Shown: positions 53,564 to 62,952, counted from the stretch's first letter. The stretch is 64,000 nt of DNA from Flavobacteriaceae bacterium PS02337 (GCA_029959285.1 JASCOE010000007.1:62001-126000), one strand, 5' to 3'. Numbers and translations: made by a program. Notes: generated from the sequence alone by a model not told the origin.

Positions 53564-54260
53564 TACAGAAGAAATCAATACAGTTGCTGCAGATTTATTC
53601 GTAGAATCGGCTCAGAAAGCAATAGCTGCAAATGGCAAATTTACAGCTGTACTTACTGGAGGTTCTTCTCCAGCAGGAATTTATAAATTATTAGCTTCTG
53701 AGGCGTATAAAAATAAAATAGACTGGAGTAAAGTTTACATTTTTTGGGGAGATGAACGTTGGGTTCCGCTTAACGATGATTTGAGTAATGCTAAAATGTC
53801 TTATTCTACTTTATTAAGCCACGTTTCTATTCCGCAGGAAAACATTTTTGAAATGTACAAAGACGGCGTTACACCTGAAGAATATGCAGTTACTTACGAA
53901 GGCATCATTAAAAAGATTTTAGGTGAAGAAGGTAAATTTGACCTGATTTTATTAGGTATGGGAGACGACGGACACACGGCTTCTCTTTTTCCTGGTGAAG
54001 CTGTTTTAGAAGAACAAACCAAATGGGTTGACGCATATTACTTAGCTCCACAGAAAATGTACCGTATTACACTTACTGCGCCGTTAATCAATAAAGCCGA
54101 AAAAATTGTTGTTGTGGCATTTGGCGAAAAGAAAGTTAATGCTTTAAAAGAAGTTACAACGGGAGAATTTAATCCCAAGTTATACCCAATGCAATTGATT
54201 AAACCAATTTCTGGTGAATTATTATTTTTAGTAGATAAAGTTGCTGCTGGACAGAATTAA
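53544..54260 (+). CDS. pgl: 6-phosphogluconolactonase
   Basis: 238 residues, DevB/Pgl type. The characteristic segments are VLTGGSSPAGIY, FWGDERWVPLNDDLSNAKM and LLGMGDDGHTASLFPG. It hydrolyses 6-phosphogluconolactone, the zwf product. It overlaps zwf by 20 bases and ends the operon, followed by a hairpin terminator. Confidence 0.96.
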   Translation: MIQIYNNTEEINTVAADLFVESAQKAIAANGKFTAVLTGGSSPAGIYKLLASEAYKNKIDWSKVYIFWGDERWVPLNDDLSNAKMSYSTLLSHVSIPQENIFEMYKDGVTPEEYAVTYEGIIKKILGEEGKFDLILLGMGDDGHTASLFPGEAVLEEQTKWVDAYYLAPQKMYRITLTAPLINKAEKIVVVAFGEKKVNALKEVTTGEFNPKLYPMQLIKPISGELLFLVDKVAAGQN

Positions 54261-54285
54261 GAAATTGTTTTTATAAATAAAGATT

Positions 54286-54317
54286 AAGGTTTATACTTTT
54301 CAGCATAAACCTTTTTT
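54286..54317 (+). terminator. Rho-independent terminator of gnd-zwf-pgl
   Basis: A 9-bp perfect stem (AAGGTTTAT / ATAAACCTT) with a 10-base loop followed by a T-rich tail, 26 bases after pgl. Confidence 0.82.
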
Positions 54318-54345
54318 AATTTTAAATTTATTTCAAGTAACAGTT

Positions 54346-54515
54346 CATTCCGTAGGAATGTTTCGTGGGTAGAATTAAATTTGAATTACATTTATGCGTT
54401 CCGTAGGAACGCTTGATTAATTATAATTTGTGTAAAAAACAAGTGTCCCTACAGGACACTAATGCTAAACAATACTATTTTTTTTTTCTACCGACCAGAT
54501 ATTCCTATGGAATAT
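54346..54515. repeat. Cluster of four short perfect palindromes
   Basis: Four hairpin-forming units lie in 170 bases: CATTCCGTAGGAATG (54346-54360), GCGTTCCGTAGGAACGC (54396-54412), AGTGTCCCTACAGGACACT (54442-54460) and ATATTCCTATGGAATAT (54499-54515). All have a CC-(3 to 5 bases)-GG centre and arms of 6-7 bp. They fill most of the space between pgl and the convergent gene. Flavobacterial genomes often hold such units; function unknown. Confidence 0.75.
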
Positions 54516-54553
54516 TAAATTTTGGGTTGAATTTAGAAAATACGATTTTCTTA

Positions 54554-54913
54554 TTAATTCTCCATCAACTCAATATCCATAGTTTTAATCAAACCGTTTT
54601 CAAAAGTATAAACGTGTTTTACAAATCCATCAAACATCAAATTGCCTTGAAGATCTTTTACATTTTGGTGCACTTTTACTTCTAGACTTCCATTTTCTCT
54701 TTCATCAAAACCAACAGGCTCCACTTTCGGATTAATTTCTGCCCATTGTCTCGTCCAATATTGACGGATTTCTTCGTGACCGCTTATATATCCGCCTTCC
54801 CAAGCTTTTGACCATTGTACATCTTCTTGCATGGTTGATAAACAATTGTCGATATTTCTTTCGTTAAAAGCATTGTACGCTTTTTCTATTACGTGTTCGA
54901 ATTGATTTGACAT
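54554..54913 (-). CDS. SnoaL-like / NTF2-superfamily protein
   Basis: 119 residues starting FEHVIEKAYNAFNERNIDNCLSTMQEDVQW, the usual opening of SnoaL-like polyketide cyclase-fold proteins, with GGYISGHEEIRQYWTRQW and HVYTFENGLIKTMDIELM at the end. The fold forms a small hydrophobic pocket; many members are enzymes or binding proteins of unknown role. It stands alone and convergent with the pgl operon, separated by the palindrome cluster. Confidence 0.85.
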   Translation of the reverse strand: MSNQFEHVIEKAYNAFNERNIDNCLSTMQEDVQWSKAWEGGYISGHEEIRQYWTRQWAEINPKVEPVGFDERENGSLEVKVHQNVKDLQGNLMFDGFVKHVYTFENGLIKTMDIELMEN

Positions 54914-55148
54914 AGTGTGTTTGTTTTAATTAGTTTCATAAAAGTAAGATAGAAATTATAACTTTTTAATAAAAATCTCTATAAAAATGAAAACTCTAAA
55001 AACCAACTTCGATTATTATTAAATCTTAAAATCTCATTCGTTTTAGAAAAATTTTAAGAAACCTTCCTTTTCAATTTGCTATATTTGGCGCACTATAAAC
55101 AATTATAAGCCTATTTTTAAGGAACAAAATTAATCTGCTGTGCTGTAA

Positions 55149-55508
55149 ATGAAACCTACAAAGTTCATATATATCGTTTTACTCTCGCTGCTTTCTTTTT
55201 TTAGAGGAACAGAGACGTATCAGCCGATTCATCATGCTAACAGCTGCATTACTCTCGACAGCGTTGCAACAGACGATTTACTTAGTTTCTCTTCAGACTT
55301 TTCTACTTCCAAAACAATTGATCTTCATAGTGTCGTAAAAAAGAAGATAAAAGGACGAGCAACGACTTTAGAACAAAGTACAATCAGAGCTCCTTATTTC
55401 AGCAATTTAATCAACTTCAAGCTTTACAAAAAAAGCTTAATATATGGTATAGCAAAAATATACCAGGTTCAAAGGCACACTTATCTGCATTTGTACCAAC
55501 TTTTCTAG
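55149..55508 (+). CDS. Small exported protein of unknown function upstream of the RND operon
   Basis: 119 residues. A hydrophobic N-terminus (MKPTKFIYIVLLSLLSFFRG) predicts a signal peptide or anchor; the rest is polar and basic, ending YLHLYQLF. A TATATTTG -7 box at 55080-55087 would place its transcript start near 55094. It lies 229 bases upstream of the RND adaptor gene and in the same direction. It has no motif I recognise. It may be a real small gene or merely part of the leader of the efflux operon. Confidence 0.45.
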   Translation: MKPTKFIYIVLLSLLSFFRGTETYQPIHHANSCITLDSVATDDLLSFSSDFSTSKTIDLHSVVKKKIKGRATTLEQSTIRAPYFSNLINFKLYKKSLIYGIAKIYQVQRHTYLHLYQLF

Positions 55509-55737
55509 ATTTCAGTTTCTTGATGTTTTTATATATTTAAAATTCAGAAGTTTTTTAAATCAATTCCTCATATACATTCACCTAGTATTTTGAGAAAATA
55601 AATTATATAAAAATACTCCCAAAAGCAGAGCTTCAAACGAAGTATCTGAACACCATTTTATATCTAAAATCCAAATTCCTACTTCCTTTTACATTGTATT
55701 AGGAAGAAGATCTATTTATTCAAAAATTAAAAACCTA

Positions 55738-56832
55738 ATGATGAGCATTTATAAAAATCCATTCCTTTTATTCACTTTGGCTTTATTTGTTTTAGTCTCG
55801 TGCGGAGATAAAGCAAAAAAGAATTCCGACAACATAAAAACAGTTCCTGTTTATAAAGTTACCTTAAAAGACACCATTGTTTCGAGCAAATTTGTTGCCG
55901 ACGTACATGCGAAAAACAATGTAGAAATTCACGTTCGTATTCCTGGTTTACTGGATAAAGTTTACGTAAGTGAAGGACAAAAAGTAAAAAAAGGACAAAT
56001 CCTTTTCAAAATAAGTGATGTTGAACTTCAGATTCAACTCTTAAAAGCCGAAGCCGTTTACAAAAGTGCCAAAGCCGATTTGAGAATTGCAACTGTAGAA
56101 TTGGAACAAGCACAAACACTATTCAATAAAAAAGTAATTGCAGACAAAGAATTAGAATTATCTAAAGCAAAACATGAAGCCGCTTCCGCGAAAGTAGCAC
56201 ACGCTGTTGCAGAGAAAAAAGCAATTAATCAGCAAATTAGTTTTACCACAATCCGCGCACCATTTGACGGAACCGTTGATAGAATTCCGTTTAAAGAAGG
56301 AAGTTTAATCGAAAACGGTTCATTACTAACTACTGTTTCTCAATTAGATGACGTTTACGCATATTTCTCCATTCCTGAGAATACCTATTTCCAAATGATG
56401 GAAGACAAAACTCTAAATACCCAAGGTGATATCAAATTAATATTACCAAACGGACTAGTTTATGACCAAAAAGGAGAATTAAGAACCGCCGACGGAGAAA
56501 TCGACAGAGAAACTGGTTCTATCCAATACAAAGCAAAATTTCACAATCCGCAAGGTTTTATCAAACACGGAACTTCTGGAAAACTGATTATTTCAGAGCC
56601 AAAAACCAATGCAATTTTAATTCCGCAAAAAGCTGTTTTTTCTATTCAGGACAAACAATATGTATTTGTGGTAAAAAAAGATGGAGTAGTTAAAATGACG
56701 AATGTTACAATCGAAAGCACTCTCGATGATGTTTATATTCTGAATGAAGGTCTAAAAAGAGACGACCTAATTGTAGAAGAAGGCACGCAATCGTTGAGAG
56801 ACGGCGATAAAATCAACATGAAGCAAATGTAG
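55738..56832 (+). CDS. RND efflux periplasmic adaptor (MexA/AcrA-like lipoprotein)
   Basis: 364 residues. A lipobox (LVSC, about residue 22) predicts anchoring to the inner membrane. The membrane-fusion order is visible: barrel-lipoyl half (VHAKNNVEIHVRIPGLLDKVYVSEGQKVKKGQ), an alpha-helical hairpin (about 95-155), second lipoyl half (TIRAPFDGTVDRIPFKEGS) and a beta-barrel with TGSIQYKAKFHNP. It bridges the RND pump and the outer-membrane factor encoded downstream. An alternative ATG is one codon later. Confidence 0.93.
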   Translation: MMSIYKNPFLLFTLALFVLVSCGDKAKKNSDNIKTVPVYKVTLKDTIVSSKFVADVHAKNNVEIHVRIPGLLDKVYVSEGQKVKKGQILFKISDVELQIQLLKAEAVYKSAKADLRIATVELEQAQTLFNKKVIADKELELSKAKHEAASAKVAHAVAEKKAINQQISFTTIRAPFDGTVDRIPFKEGSLIENGSLLTTVSQLDDVYAYFSIPENTYFQMMEDKTLNTQGDIKLILPNGLVYDQKGELRTADGEIDRETGSIQYKAKFHNPQGFIKHGTSGKLIISEPKTNAILIPQKAVFSIQDKQYVFVVKKDGVVKMTNVTIESTLDDVYILNEGLKRDDLIVEEGTQSLRDGDKINMKQM

Positions 56833-56882
56833 TTTATCGACCTGTAAAACAGTTATTTAATTATTGATCTAAAAAAATTAAA

Positions 56883-59800
56883 ATGATAGAGTTATTTATC
56901 AGAAGGAAAATATTGTCGTTAATTATCTCGGTAATGATAGTCCTTTTGGGATTGCTGGCATTGTTTCAGCTTCCCATAACCCAATTCCCAGATATTGTAC
57001 CACCGTCTGTAACCGTTACAGCAAAATATACAGGAGCAAATGCAGAGGTTTCTGCCAATGCCGTTGCCCTTCCGCTCGAAAGAGCTATAAATGGAGTTCC
57101 CGGAATGACGTATATGTCGACCGTAACTTCTAATGATGGTTTAACTTTAATTCAGGTTTTCTTTGAAGTAGGAACCGATCCCGATTTGGCTGCGGTAAAC
57201 GTTCAAAACCGTGTAACAACAATTTTGGATGAACTTCCCGAAGAAGTAATTCGCGCCGGAGTTACAACCGAAAAAGAGGTAAATAGTATGTTGATGTATT
57301 TGAACATTACAAGTACCGACAAAACTCAAGACGAGCAGTTTATCTTCAACTTTACGGATATTAACATTTTACAGGAATTAAAACGTATTGACGGTGTCGG
57401 ACGTGCCGAAATTATGGGGCAGAAAGAATATTCGATGCGTGTTTGGTTAGACCCAGAAAAAATGCTTTCGTATAATATTTCGGCAAATGAAGTCATTAAT
57501 TCACTTCAAAAACAAAATATTTCTGCCGCTCCAGGTAAAGTTGGTGAAGGTTCAGGACAAATGAACAATCAGTTACAATATGTAATTAAATACGGCGGGA
57601 AATTCTTCGAACCTAAACAATATGAAGAAATTCCTTTAAGAGCCAACGCTGACGGAACGATATTAAGATTGAAAGACATTTCTAAAATCGAATTTGGCGC
57701 CATGAGTTACGGAATGGTTTCTAAAACCGACGGAAAACCTTCGGCATCAATCATGCTGAAACAACGTCCAGGTTCGAATGCATCTGAAGTAATTGCCAGC
57801 GTAAAAGAAAAAATGGCAGAGTTGAAAGGTTCTTCTTTTCCTCCTGGAATGGAATTTAATATTGCTTATGACGTTTCCCGTTTCCTTGACGCTTCGATTC
57901 ATGAAGTATTGAGAACTTTGGTCGAAGCCTTTATTTTAGTGGCTTTCGTGGTTTTCCTTTTCCTTCAAGATTGGAGATCGACTTTAATTCCGGTTTTAGC
58001 AGTTCCTGTTGCGCTTATAGGTTCGTTTACTTTTATGTCGATGATGGGATTCTCGATCAACTTATTAACGCTTTTCGCTTTGGTACTTTCCATCGGAATT
58101 GTAGTCGATAACGCTATTGTCGTCGTCGAAGCCGTTCACGTAAAAATCTCCGAAGAACATATGTCGCCAATGGATGCGACGATTAGTGCGATGAAAGAAA
58201 TTACGGGAGCCGTTATTGCGATTACAATTGTAATGGCTGCGGTGTTTATTCCAGTTGCATTTTTGAGCGGTCCAGTTGGAGTTTTCTACAGGCAGTTCTC
58301 TTTAACAATGGCGATTAGTATTGTGATTTCAGGAATCAATGCGCTTACACTTACTCCTGCCCTTTGCGCTATTATGCTGAAACCGCACGATCCTAATAAA
58401 GAGAAAAAATCATTATTAGACAGATTCTTCCATAGATTCAACAATTGGTTCGATAATATTACTTCAAAATATATTAAAGTTTTAGTAAAATTTGCCGATC
58501 GTAATACCGTTACAGTTGGTTTATTAGTTCTGTTTTGTGTTTTAACTTGGGGAACAACTAAATTCTTAGCATCTGGATTTATTCCGACAGAAGATCAAGG
58601 AATGGTTTACGTAAGCGTTACAACGCCACAAGGCGCAACGGTAGAACGTACTGAAAAAGCTTTAGACGAAGTAACCAAAATTGCAAAAGAAATTAAAGGA
58701 GTTGATAACGTTACCACTCTTGCAGGATACAGTATCGTTACTGAAATCGCTGGAGCTTCGTACGGAATGGGAATGATCAACTTAAAAGATTGGAGCGAAC
58801 GTGATATTTCTGTTACCGAATTTATGGCTGAACTTACCGAAAAAACAAAAGGAATATCTGATGCTCAAATCGAGATTTTTGCTCCGCCAACAGTTCCAGG
58901 TTTTGGTAACACCAGTGGTTTTGAACTTCGTTTATTAGATAAATCTGGAGGAAGTATTACCAACACTGATAAAGTTACCAAAGAGTTTCTTAAAGAACTA
59001 AATGCTTCGCCAGAAATTCAGAATTCATTTTCGAGTTTTGACGCTACTTTTCCTCAGTATTTAATTCATATTGATTATGATTTGGCTGCCAAAAAAGGAA
59101 TTTCTGTAGACAATGCCATGAGCACTTTACAGACGATGTTAGGTTCTTTTTATGCGACCAATTTTATCCGTTTTTCTCAGATGTATAAAGTAATGGTGCA
59201 GGCAAGTCCGCAATTTCGACAAAATCCAGAAAGTATTTTAGATATGTATTTGAAGAATGATAAAGGCGAAATGGTACCTTTTTCAACCTTTATCAAATTA
59301 GAAAGAGTTTACGGTCCAGAAGTTTTAACGCGTTACAATATGTACATGTCGGCCATGATTAATGGTGAACCAGCCGAAGGTTACAGTTCTGGAGATGCCA
59401 TTGCCGCTGTAGAAAGAATCGCTGCCGAAAAACTCCCAAGCCGTTTTGAATTAGAATGGTCTGGTATGACGCGTGAGGAAATTTTATCAGGAAATCAGAC
59501 AATCTACATTTTTGCGCTTTGTATACTATTTGTATACTTATTATTAGCGGCACAATATGAAAGTTTGCTGCTTCCGTTCCCAGTATTATTGAGTCTTCCT
59601 GTTGGAGTTTTCGGTTCTTACATTGCACTTGTAATGGTCGGATTAGACAATAATATTTACGCTCAAGTAGCACTCGTCATGCTGATTGGTCTGCTCGCCA
59701 AAAATGCCATTTTGATTGTAGAATTCGCAATGGCGCAAAACAAACTCGGACGTGATATTGTCGAAGCCGCGATTGAAGGTGCTAGACTTCGTTTCAGACC

Positions 59801-60005
59801 TATTTTGATGACTTCTTTTGCTTTTATTTCAGGATTAATTCCGCTATGTATCGCTTCTGGCGCGGGTGCAATAGGTAATCGCTCGATTGGAACAGCGGCG
59901 GCTGGAGGAATGTTAATCGGAACTGTGTTTGGTCTTTTGATTATTCCTGGACTTTATATACTGTTTGCAAAATTGGAAAAACGAGTGAATAAGTCTAACA
60001 ATTAA
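56883..60005 (+). CDS. RND multidrug efflux pump, AcrB/HAE1-type
   Basis: 1040 residues with twelve predicted membrane helices in two halves and two large periplasmic loops, as in AcrB. Typical features are the ITQFPDIVPP start, GSVTV-like porter segments, LAVPVALIGSF and LIGLLAKNAILIVEFAMAQ, which keeps the TM10 Lys (AcrB Lys940). In TM4 the AcrB Asp407-Asp408 pair reads Asp409-Asn410 (VVDNAIVVVEAV), so one proton-relay Asp is changed. It exports drugs or other small molecules using the proton gradient. Confidence 0.95.
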   Translation: MIELFIRRKILSLIISVMIVLLGLLALFQLPITQFPDIVPPSVTVTAKYTGANAEVSANAVALPLERAINGVPGMTYMSTVTSNDGLTLIQVFFEVGTDPDLAAVNVQNRVTTILDELPEEVIRAGVTTEKEVNSMLMYLNITSTDKTQDEQFIFNFTDINILQELKRIDGVGRAEIMGQKEYSMRVWLDPEKMLSYNISANEVINSLQKQNISAAPGKVGEGSGQMNNQLQYVIKYGGKFFEPKQYEEIPLRANADGTILRLKDISKIEFGAMSYGMVSKTDGKPSASIMLKQRPGSNASEVIASVKEKMAELKGSSFPPGMEFNIAYDVSRFLDASIHEVLRTLVEAFILVAFVVFLFLQDWRSTLIPVLAVPVALIGSFTFMSMMGFSINLLTLFALVLSIGIVVDNAIVVVEAVHVKISEEHMSPMDATISAMKEITGAVIAITIVMAAVFIPVAFLSGPVGVFYRQFSLTMAISIVISGINALTLTPALCAIMLKPHDPNKEKKSLLDRFFHRFNNWFDNITSKYIKVLVKFADRNTVTVGLLVLFCVLTWGTTKFLASGFIPTEDQGMVYVSVTTPQGATVERTEKALDEVTKIAKEIKGVDNVTTLAGYSIVTEIAGASYGMGMINLKDWSERDISVTEFMAELTEKTKGISDAQIEIFAPPTVPGFGNTSGFELRLLDKSGGSITNTDKVTKEFLKELNASPEIQNSFSSFDATFPQYLIHIDYDLAAKKGISVDNAMSTLQTMLGSFYATNFIRFSQMYKVMVQASPQFRQNPESILDMYLKNDKGEMVPFSTFIKLERVYGPEVLTRYNMYMSAMINGEPAEGYSSGDAIAAVERIAAEKLPSRFELEWSGMTREEILSGNQTIYIFALCILFVYLLLAAQYESLLLPFPVLLSLPVGVFGSYIALVMVGLDNNIYAQVALVMLIGLLAKNAILIVEFAMAQNKLGRDIVEAAIEGARLRFRPILMTSFAFISGLIPLCIASGAGAIGNRSIGTAAAGGMLIGTVFGLLIIPGLYILFAKLEKRVNKSNN

Positions 60006-60117
60006 TTCGTTGAGTAAAATAGAATAAAATAGTTTCAGCCAACAAATAAAATCTTATTTGATCTGCTAAAATCTTTTAAAATCTGCTTGAAAAAATCTAT
60101 ATGCAAAAGTATTTCAC

Positions 60118-60157
60118 GCAGATTTATACAGATTAAAGCAAATTTATGCAGATTAAA
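60118..60157. repeat. Tandem 20-bp repeat in the pump to outer-membrane factor gap
   Basis: Two adjacent 20-base units (60118-60137 and 60138-60157) of the form GCAGATTTATACAGATTAAA share 18 of 20 bases. They lie in the 237-base gap between the pump gene and the outer-membrane factor gene. Confidence 0.7.
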
Positions 60158-60278
60158 ACTAAGCTAGTTAGTAGAATTAAAAACCAATTTTTCGAGTGTT
60201 TTAAAAAAAATGCTTAGCAGATTCAATAAATAAATTTAAATAATGAAAGAGATATTAAATCAATATAAAGATGCAAAT

Positions 60279-61733
60279 ATGCATTTTCTAAGGACAACTA
60301 AAAGTGCCATTCTAATAACTGGAATTTTACTTCTAACAGCTTGTTCTGCACCAAAAGTCAGTACAAAATTAGACGCCGCAAAACTTCCAGAAAATTTTGA
60401 TGCAAAAAGAAAAGAAGCTACAAATGAGACTTTTATTCCATTAAAAACAGAAACTTTCTTTAAAGATCCGAAATTAGAAGAATTACTTAAGAAAGCTATC
60501 GCCAAAAATCCTGATTATTTAATTATGCAGGAAAGAATTTTAATTGCCAATTCGCATTTAAAAGTCGCAAAATTGGCACTTCTGCCCTCTTTAGACCTTG
60601 TGGCAGATGCTTCTGGAACACATTATGGAAAATATACAATGGATGGAGTTGGTAATTATGACACCAATTTTTCACAGAATATTACCGAAAAACAAAGAAT
60701 TAACGAAGATGTTACTCCTAACCTATTTTTAGGCGGAAGAGTTTCTTGGGAAGCTGATATTTGGGGAAAATTGAGCAATCGTAAAAAAGCAGCGCAACAG
60801 CGATTTTTTGCCTCACAACAAGGAATGCGTTTATTGCAAACTCGTCTTTTAGGCGATGTTGCTGATTTGTATTTTAAGCTTATCGCTTTAGACAAACAAG
60901 CTACAATCTATGATAATAACTTAAAAACGCAAGAACGAGCGCTTGATATTGTTTCTGCACAAAGATCTGTCGGAAAAGCAACTGAATTGGCTGTACAACA
61001 GTTTAATGCACAAAATAATAATATTCATGCTGAATCTTCAGAATTGAAATTAAGCATCGATCAAACTGAAAAAGCTTTATTGACGCTTTTAGGAGAATAC
61101 GGAGGAAAAATAGACCGAAGCAGCGACTTTTTAGCTGGACATTTAGAGGTTTTAAACCAAAAAATCAGCGTGGATTCTATCATTCACAAAAGACCAGACG
61201 TTTCTGAAGCTTACTTTGATTTATTGGCAAGTAACGCAGATGCAAAATCGGCTCGCGCGGCCTTTTTTCCAACTGTAAATTTGGGAGGTTACGCAGGTTT
61301 TAATTCGTTTTCTTTCAACACTTTATTTGACGCAGGTTCTTTTGCGTGGCAGATTTTAGGTGGATTAACGGCTCCTGTTTTCAACAAAGGTCAGATTAAA
61401 CAGGAATTTTATGTTTCAAATAGAAAACAAGAAATTTCCTTTCTTCAATATCAAAATAGTGTAACAACAGCTTTTAACGAATTGAGCGCATTATTGCACA
61501 GAAATGAAGCTTACGAAGATGTCTTGAAATATAAATTGAAAGAAATCGATCATCTTGAAATTGCTGTAAATGTTTCAAACGATTTGTATTTAAGTGGTTA
61601 TGCCAATTATTTGGAAATCATTAGCGCGCAACAAAACAAACTTCAGGCAGAACTTGATTTTGTAGATATTCAGTTGCGAAATGCCAACTCACAAGTGTTG
61701 CTGTACAAAGCATTAGGCGGAGGAGTTAATTAG
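60279..61733 (+). CDS. Outer-membrane efflux factor (TolC/NodT-like lipoprotein)
   Basis: 484 residues from the ATG at 60279, which begins the lipoprotein signal MHFLRTTKSAILITGILLLTAC; the upstream in-frame ATG at 60243 adds twelve polar residues. The mature protein has the NodT pattern: helical hairpins with LEELLKKAIAKNPDYLIMQERI, WEADIWGKLSNRKKAA, SIIHKRPDVSEAYFDLLASNADAKSARAAFFP and a second half repeating the layout. It forms the outer-membrane channel of the RND system encoded just upstream. Confidence 0.92.
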   Translation: MHFLRTTKSAILITGILLLTACSAPKVSTKLDAAKLPENFDAKRKEATNETFIPLKTETFFKDPKLEELLKKAIAKNPDYLIMQERILIANSHLKVAKLALLPSLDLVADASGTHYGKYTMDGVGNYDTNFSQNITEKQRINEDVTPNLFLGGRVSWEADIWGKLSNRKKAAQQRFFASQQGMRLLQTRLLGDVADLYFKLIALDKQATIYDNNLKTQERALDIVSAQRSVGKATELAVQQFNAQNNNIHAESSELKLSIDQTEKALLTLLGEYGGKIDRSSDFLAGHLEVLNQKISVDSIIHKRPDVSEAYFDLLASNADAKSARAAFFPTVNLGGYAGFNSFSFNTLFDAGSFAWQILGGLTAPVFNKGQIKQEFYVSNRKQEISFLQYQNSVTTAFNELSALLHRNEAYEDVLKYKLKEIDHLEIAVNVSNDLYLSGYANYLEIISAQQNKLQAELDFVDIQLRNANSQVLLYKALGGGVN

Positions 61734-61790
61734 TTTTTATATATTGGTCAAAATCGCCTCTGTTTTATAGCTCATCGCAGAGGTAATTTT

Positions 61791-61823
61791 AAATCCCATT
61801 TCAATAGAAATGGGATTTTTTTT
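61791..61823 (+). terminator. Rho-independent terminator of the RND operon
   Basis: A 12-bp perfect stem (AAATCCCATTTC / GAAATGGGATTT) with an AATA loop and eight T. Confidence 0.9.
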
Positions 61824-61877
61824 GAATGAAATTTTCTGTTCGTCCTAACAAAAACTATCTTTATTGAAAAAATAAAA

Positions 61878-62438
61878 ATGGATATTTCGAATATTCTAGA
61901 CCAAATACACTTACTTCCTGAGCAATCCAAATTGGATTTACAAAATAACGTTTTGGAAATTGCTTTCCCCAAAGGGCATATTTTATTAAAAGCCAACAAA
62001 ATAGAATCGAATATTTATTTTATAAAAAAAGGATTGGTAAGAGCTTTTGTAGAAAGAGATAATGAAGTGACTTTTTGGTTTGGAAAAGAAGGCGAAACCG
62101 TAATTTCTATGAAAAGTTACGTAGAAGACCAACCTGGTTATGAAAATATAGAGCTTCTTGAAGATTGTGAATTGTACGAACTCAAAACAGAAAACCTTAG
62201 AAAGCTTTTCAGTAAAGATGTTCATATTGCGAATTGGGGACGAAAATTTGCCGAAAAAGAATTGATTAAAACTGAAGAACGTTTGATTTCCAGACAGTTC
62301 AAAAACGCTTCAGAACGTTATCTGGAATTGATGAAAGATCATCCAGAAATCATAAAAAGAGTACAATTAGGACATATTGCTTCCTATTTGGGAATTACAC
62401 AAGTGAGTTTAAGCAGAATTCGTGCAGAATTAAAATAA
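61878..62438 (+). CDS. Crp/Fnr-family transcriptional regulator
   Basis: 186 residues. The cyclic-nucleotide-binding-like beta-roll covers about 20-120 (KGHILLKANKIESNIYFIKKGLVRAF, WFGKEGETVISMKSYV) and a short HTH is at the end (LGHIASYLGITQVSLSRIRAELK). The Fnr Cys cluster is absent, so it is not an iron-sulphur oxygen sensor. It is in front of an SMR exporter gene, 73 bases away, and may regulate it. The effector is unknown. Confidence 0.9.
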   Translation: MDISNILDQIHLLPEQSKLDLQNNVLEIAFPKGHILLKANKIESNIYFIKKGLVRAFVERDNEVTFWFGKEGETVISMKSYVEDQPGYENIELLEDCELYELKTENLRKLFSKDVHIANWGRKFAEKELIKTEERLISRQFKNASERYLELMKDHPEIIKRVQLGHIASYLGITQVSLSRIRAELK

Positions 62439-62511
62439 TCTGATTTTTTATCATTTGTTAATTTTTTTCCGAATTCGATAAAAGAACTTTGCACCACAAA
62501 ATTTTAACTAT

Positions 62512-62838
62512 ATGAACTGGATTATTTTAATCATCGCTGGCTTATTTGAAGTAGCCTTTGCATCATGTCTTGGAAAAGCAAAAGCAACAACTGGAACTGA
62601 AATGTATTATTGGTATATTGGATTCTTTATTTCTCTAACCGTAAGTATGCTTTTATTAATGAAAGCAACAGAAACACTTCCGCTAGGAACAGCTTACGCA
62701 GTTTGGACAGGAATTGGTGCTGTTGGAACAGTTTTAGTCGGTATTTTTGTTTTTAAAGAACCAGCAGCTTTTTGGAGATTGTTTTTCTTAGCAACATTGG
62801 TTGGTTCTATTGTTGGTTTAAAAGCGGTTTCTCATTAA
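62512..62838 (+). CDS. sugE: Small multidrug resistance (SMR) exporter, Gdx/SugE-like
   Basis: 108 residues with four membrane helices. The conserved membrane Glu is Glu13 (IAGLFEVAFA). The helix-3 motif PLGTAYAVWTGIGAVGTVL and the GLKAVSH end match the SugE/Gdx (guanidinium exporter) branch rather than EmrE. It works as an antiparallel dimer and exchanges protons for guanidinium or related cations. No guanidine riboswitch is visible upstream, only 73 AT-rich bases. A dispersed palindrome after the gene can serve as terminator. Confidence 0.88.
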   Translation: MNWIILIIAGLFEVAFASCLGKAKATTGTEMYYWYIGFFISLTVSMLLLMKATETLPLGTAYAVWTGIGAVGTVLVGIFVFKEPAAFWRLFFLATLVGSIVGLKAVSH

Positions 62839-62863
62839 AAAATTTATTACACGAATTGAATAC

Positions 62864-62905
62864 AACTTTGTCAAAGTTTGAAACTTTGACAAAGTTTTTT
62901 TGTTT
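62864..62905. terminator. 33-bp palindromic dispersed repeat, copy 2, acting as terminator
   Basis: The 33 bases 62864-62896 match 50278-50310 with one change and form a near-perfect hairpin. Here the right arm runs into a T-tract, so it can terminate the SMR transcript; the copy at 50278 lacks that tail. Confidence 0.75.
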
Positions 62906-62952
62906 TTATTTAAATTCGTAATCCAATCTTTCCCTTACTATTTACCACAATC

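Noticed and set aside
54346-54515. CRISPR array
   Set aside because: The four units are different palindromes at uneven spacing, there are no equal spacers and no cas genes in the window.
62439-62511. Guanidine (ykkC-type) riboswitch before the SugE/Gdx-like gene
   Set aside because: The 73-base interval is AT-rich and too short, with none of the conserved ACG/GG loops of these riboswitches.
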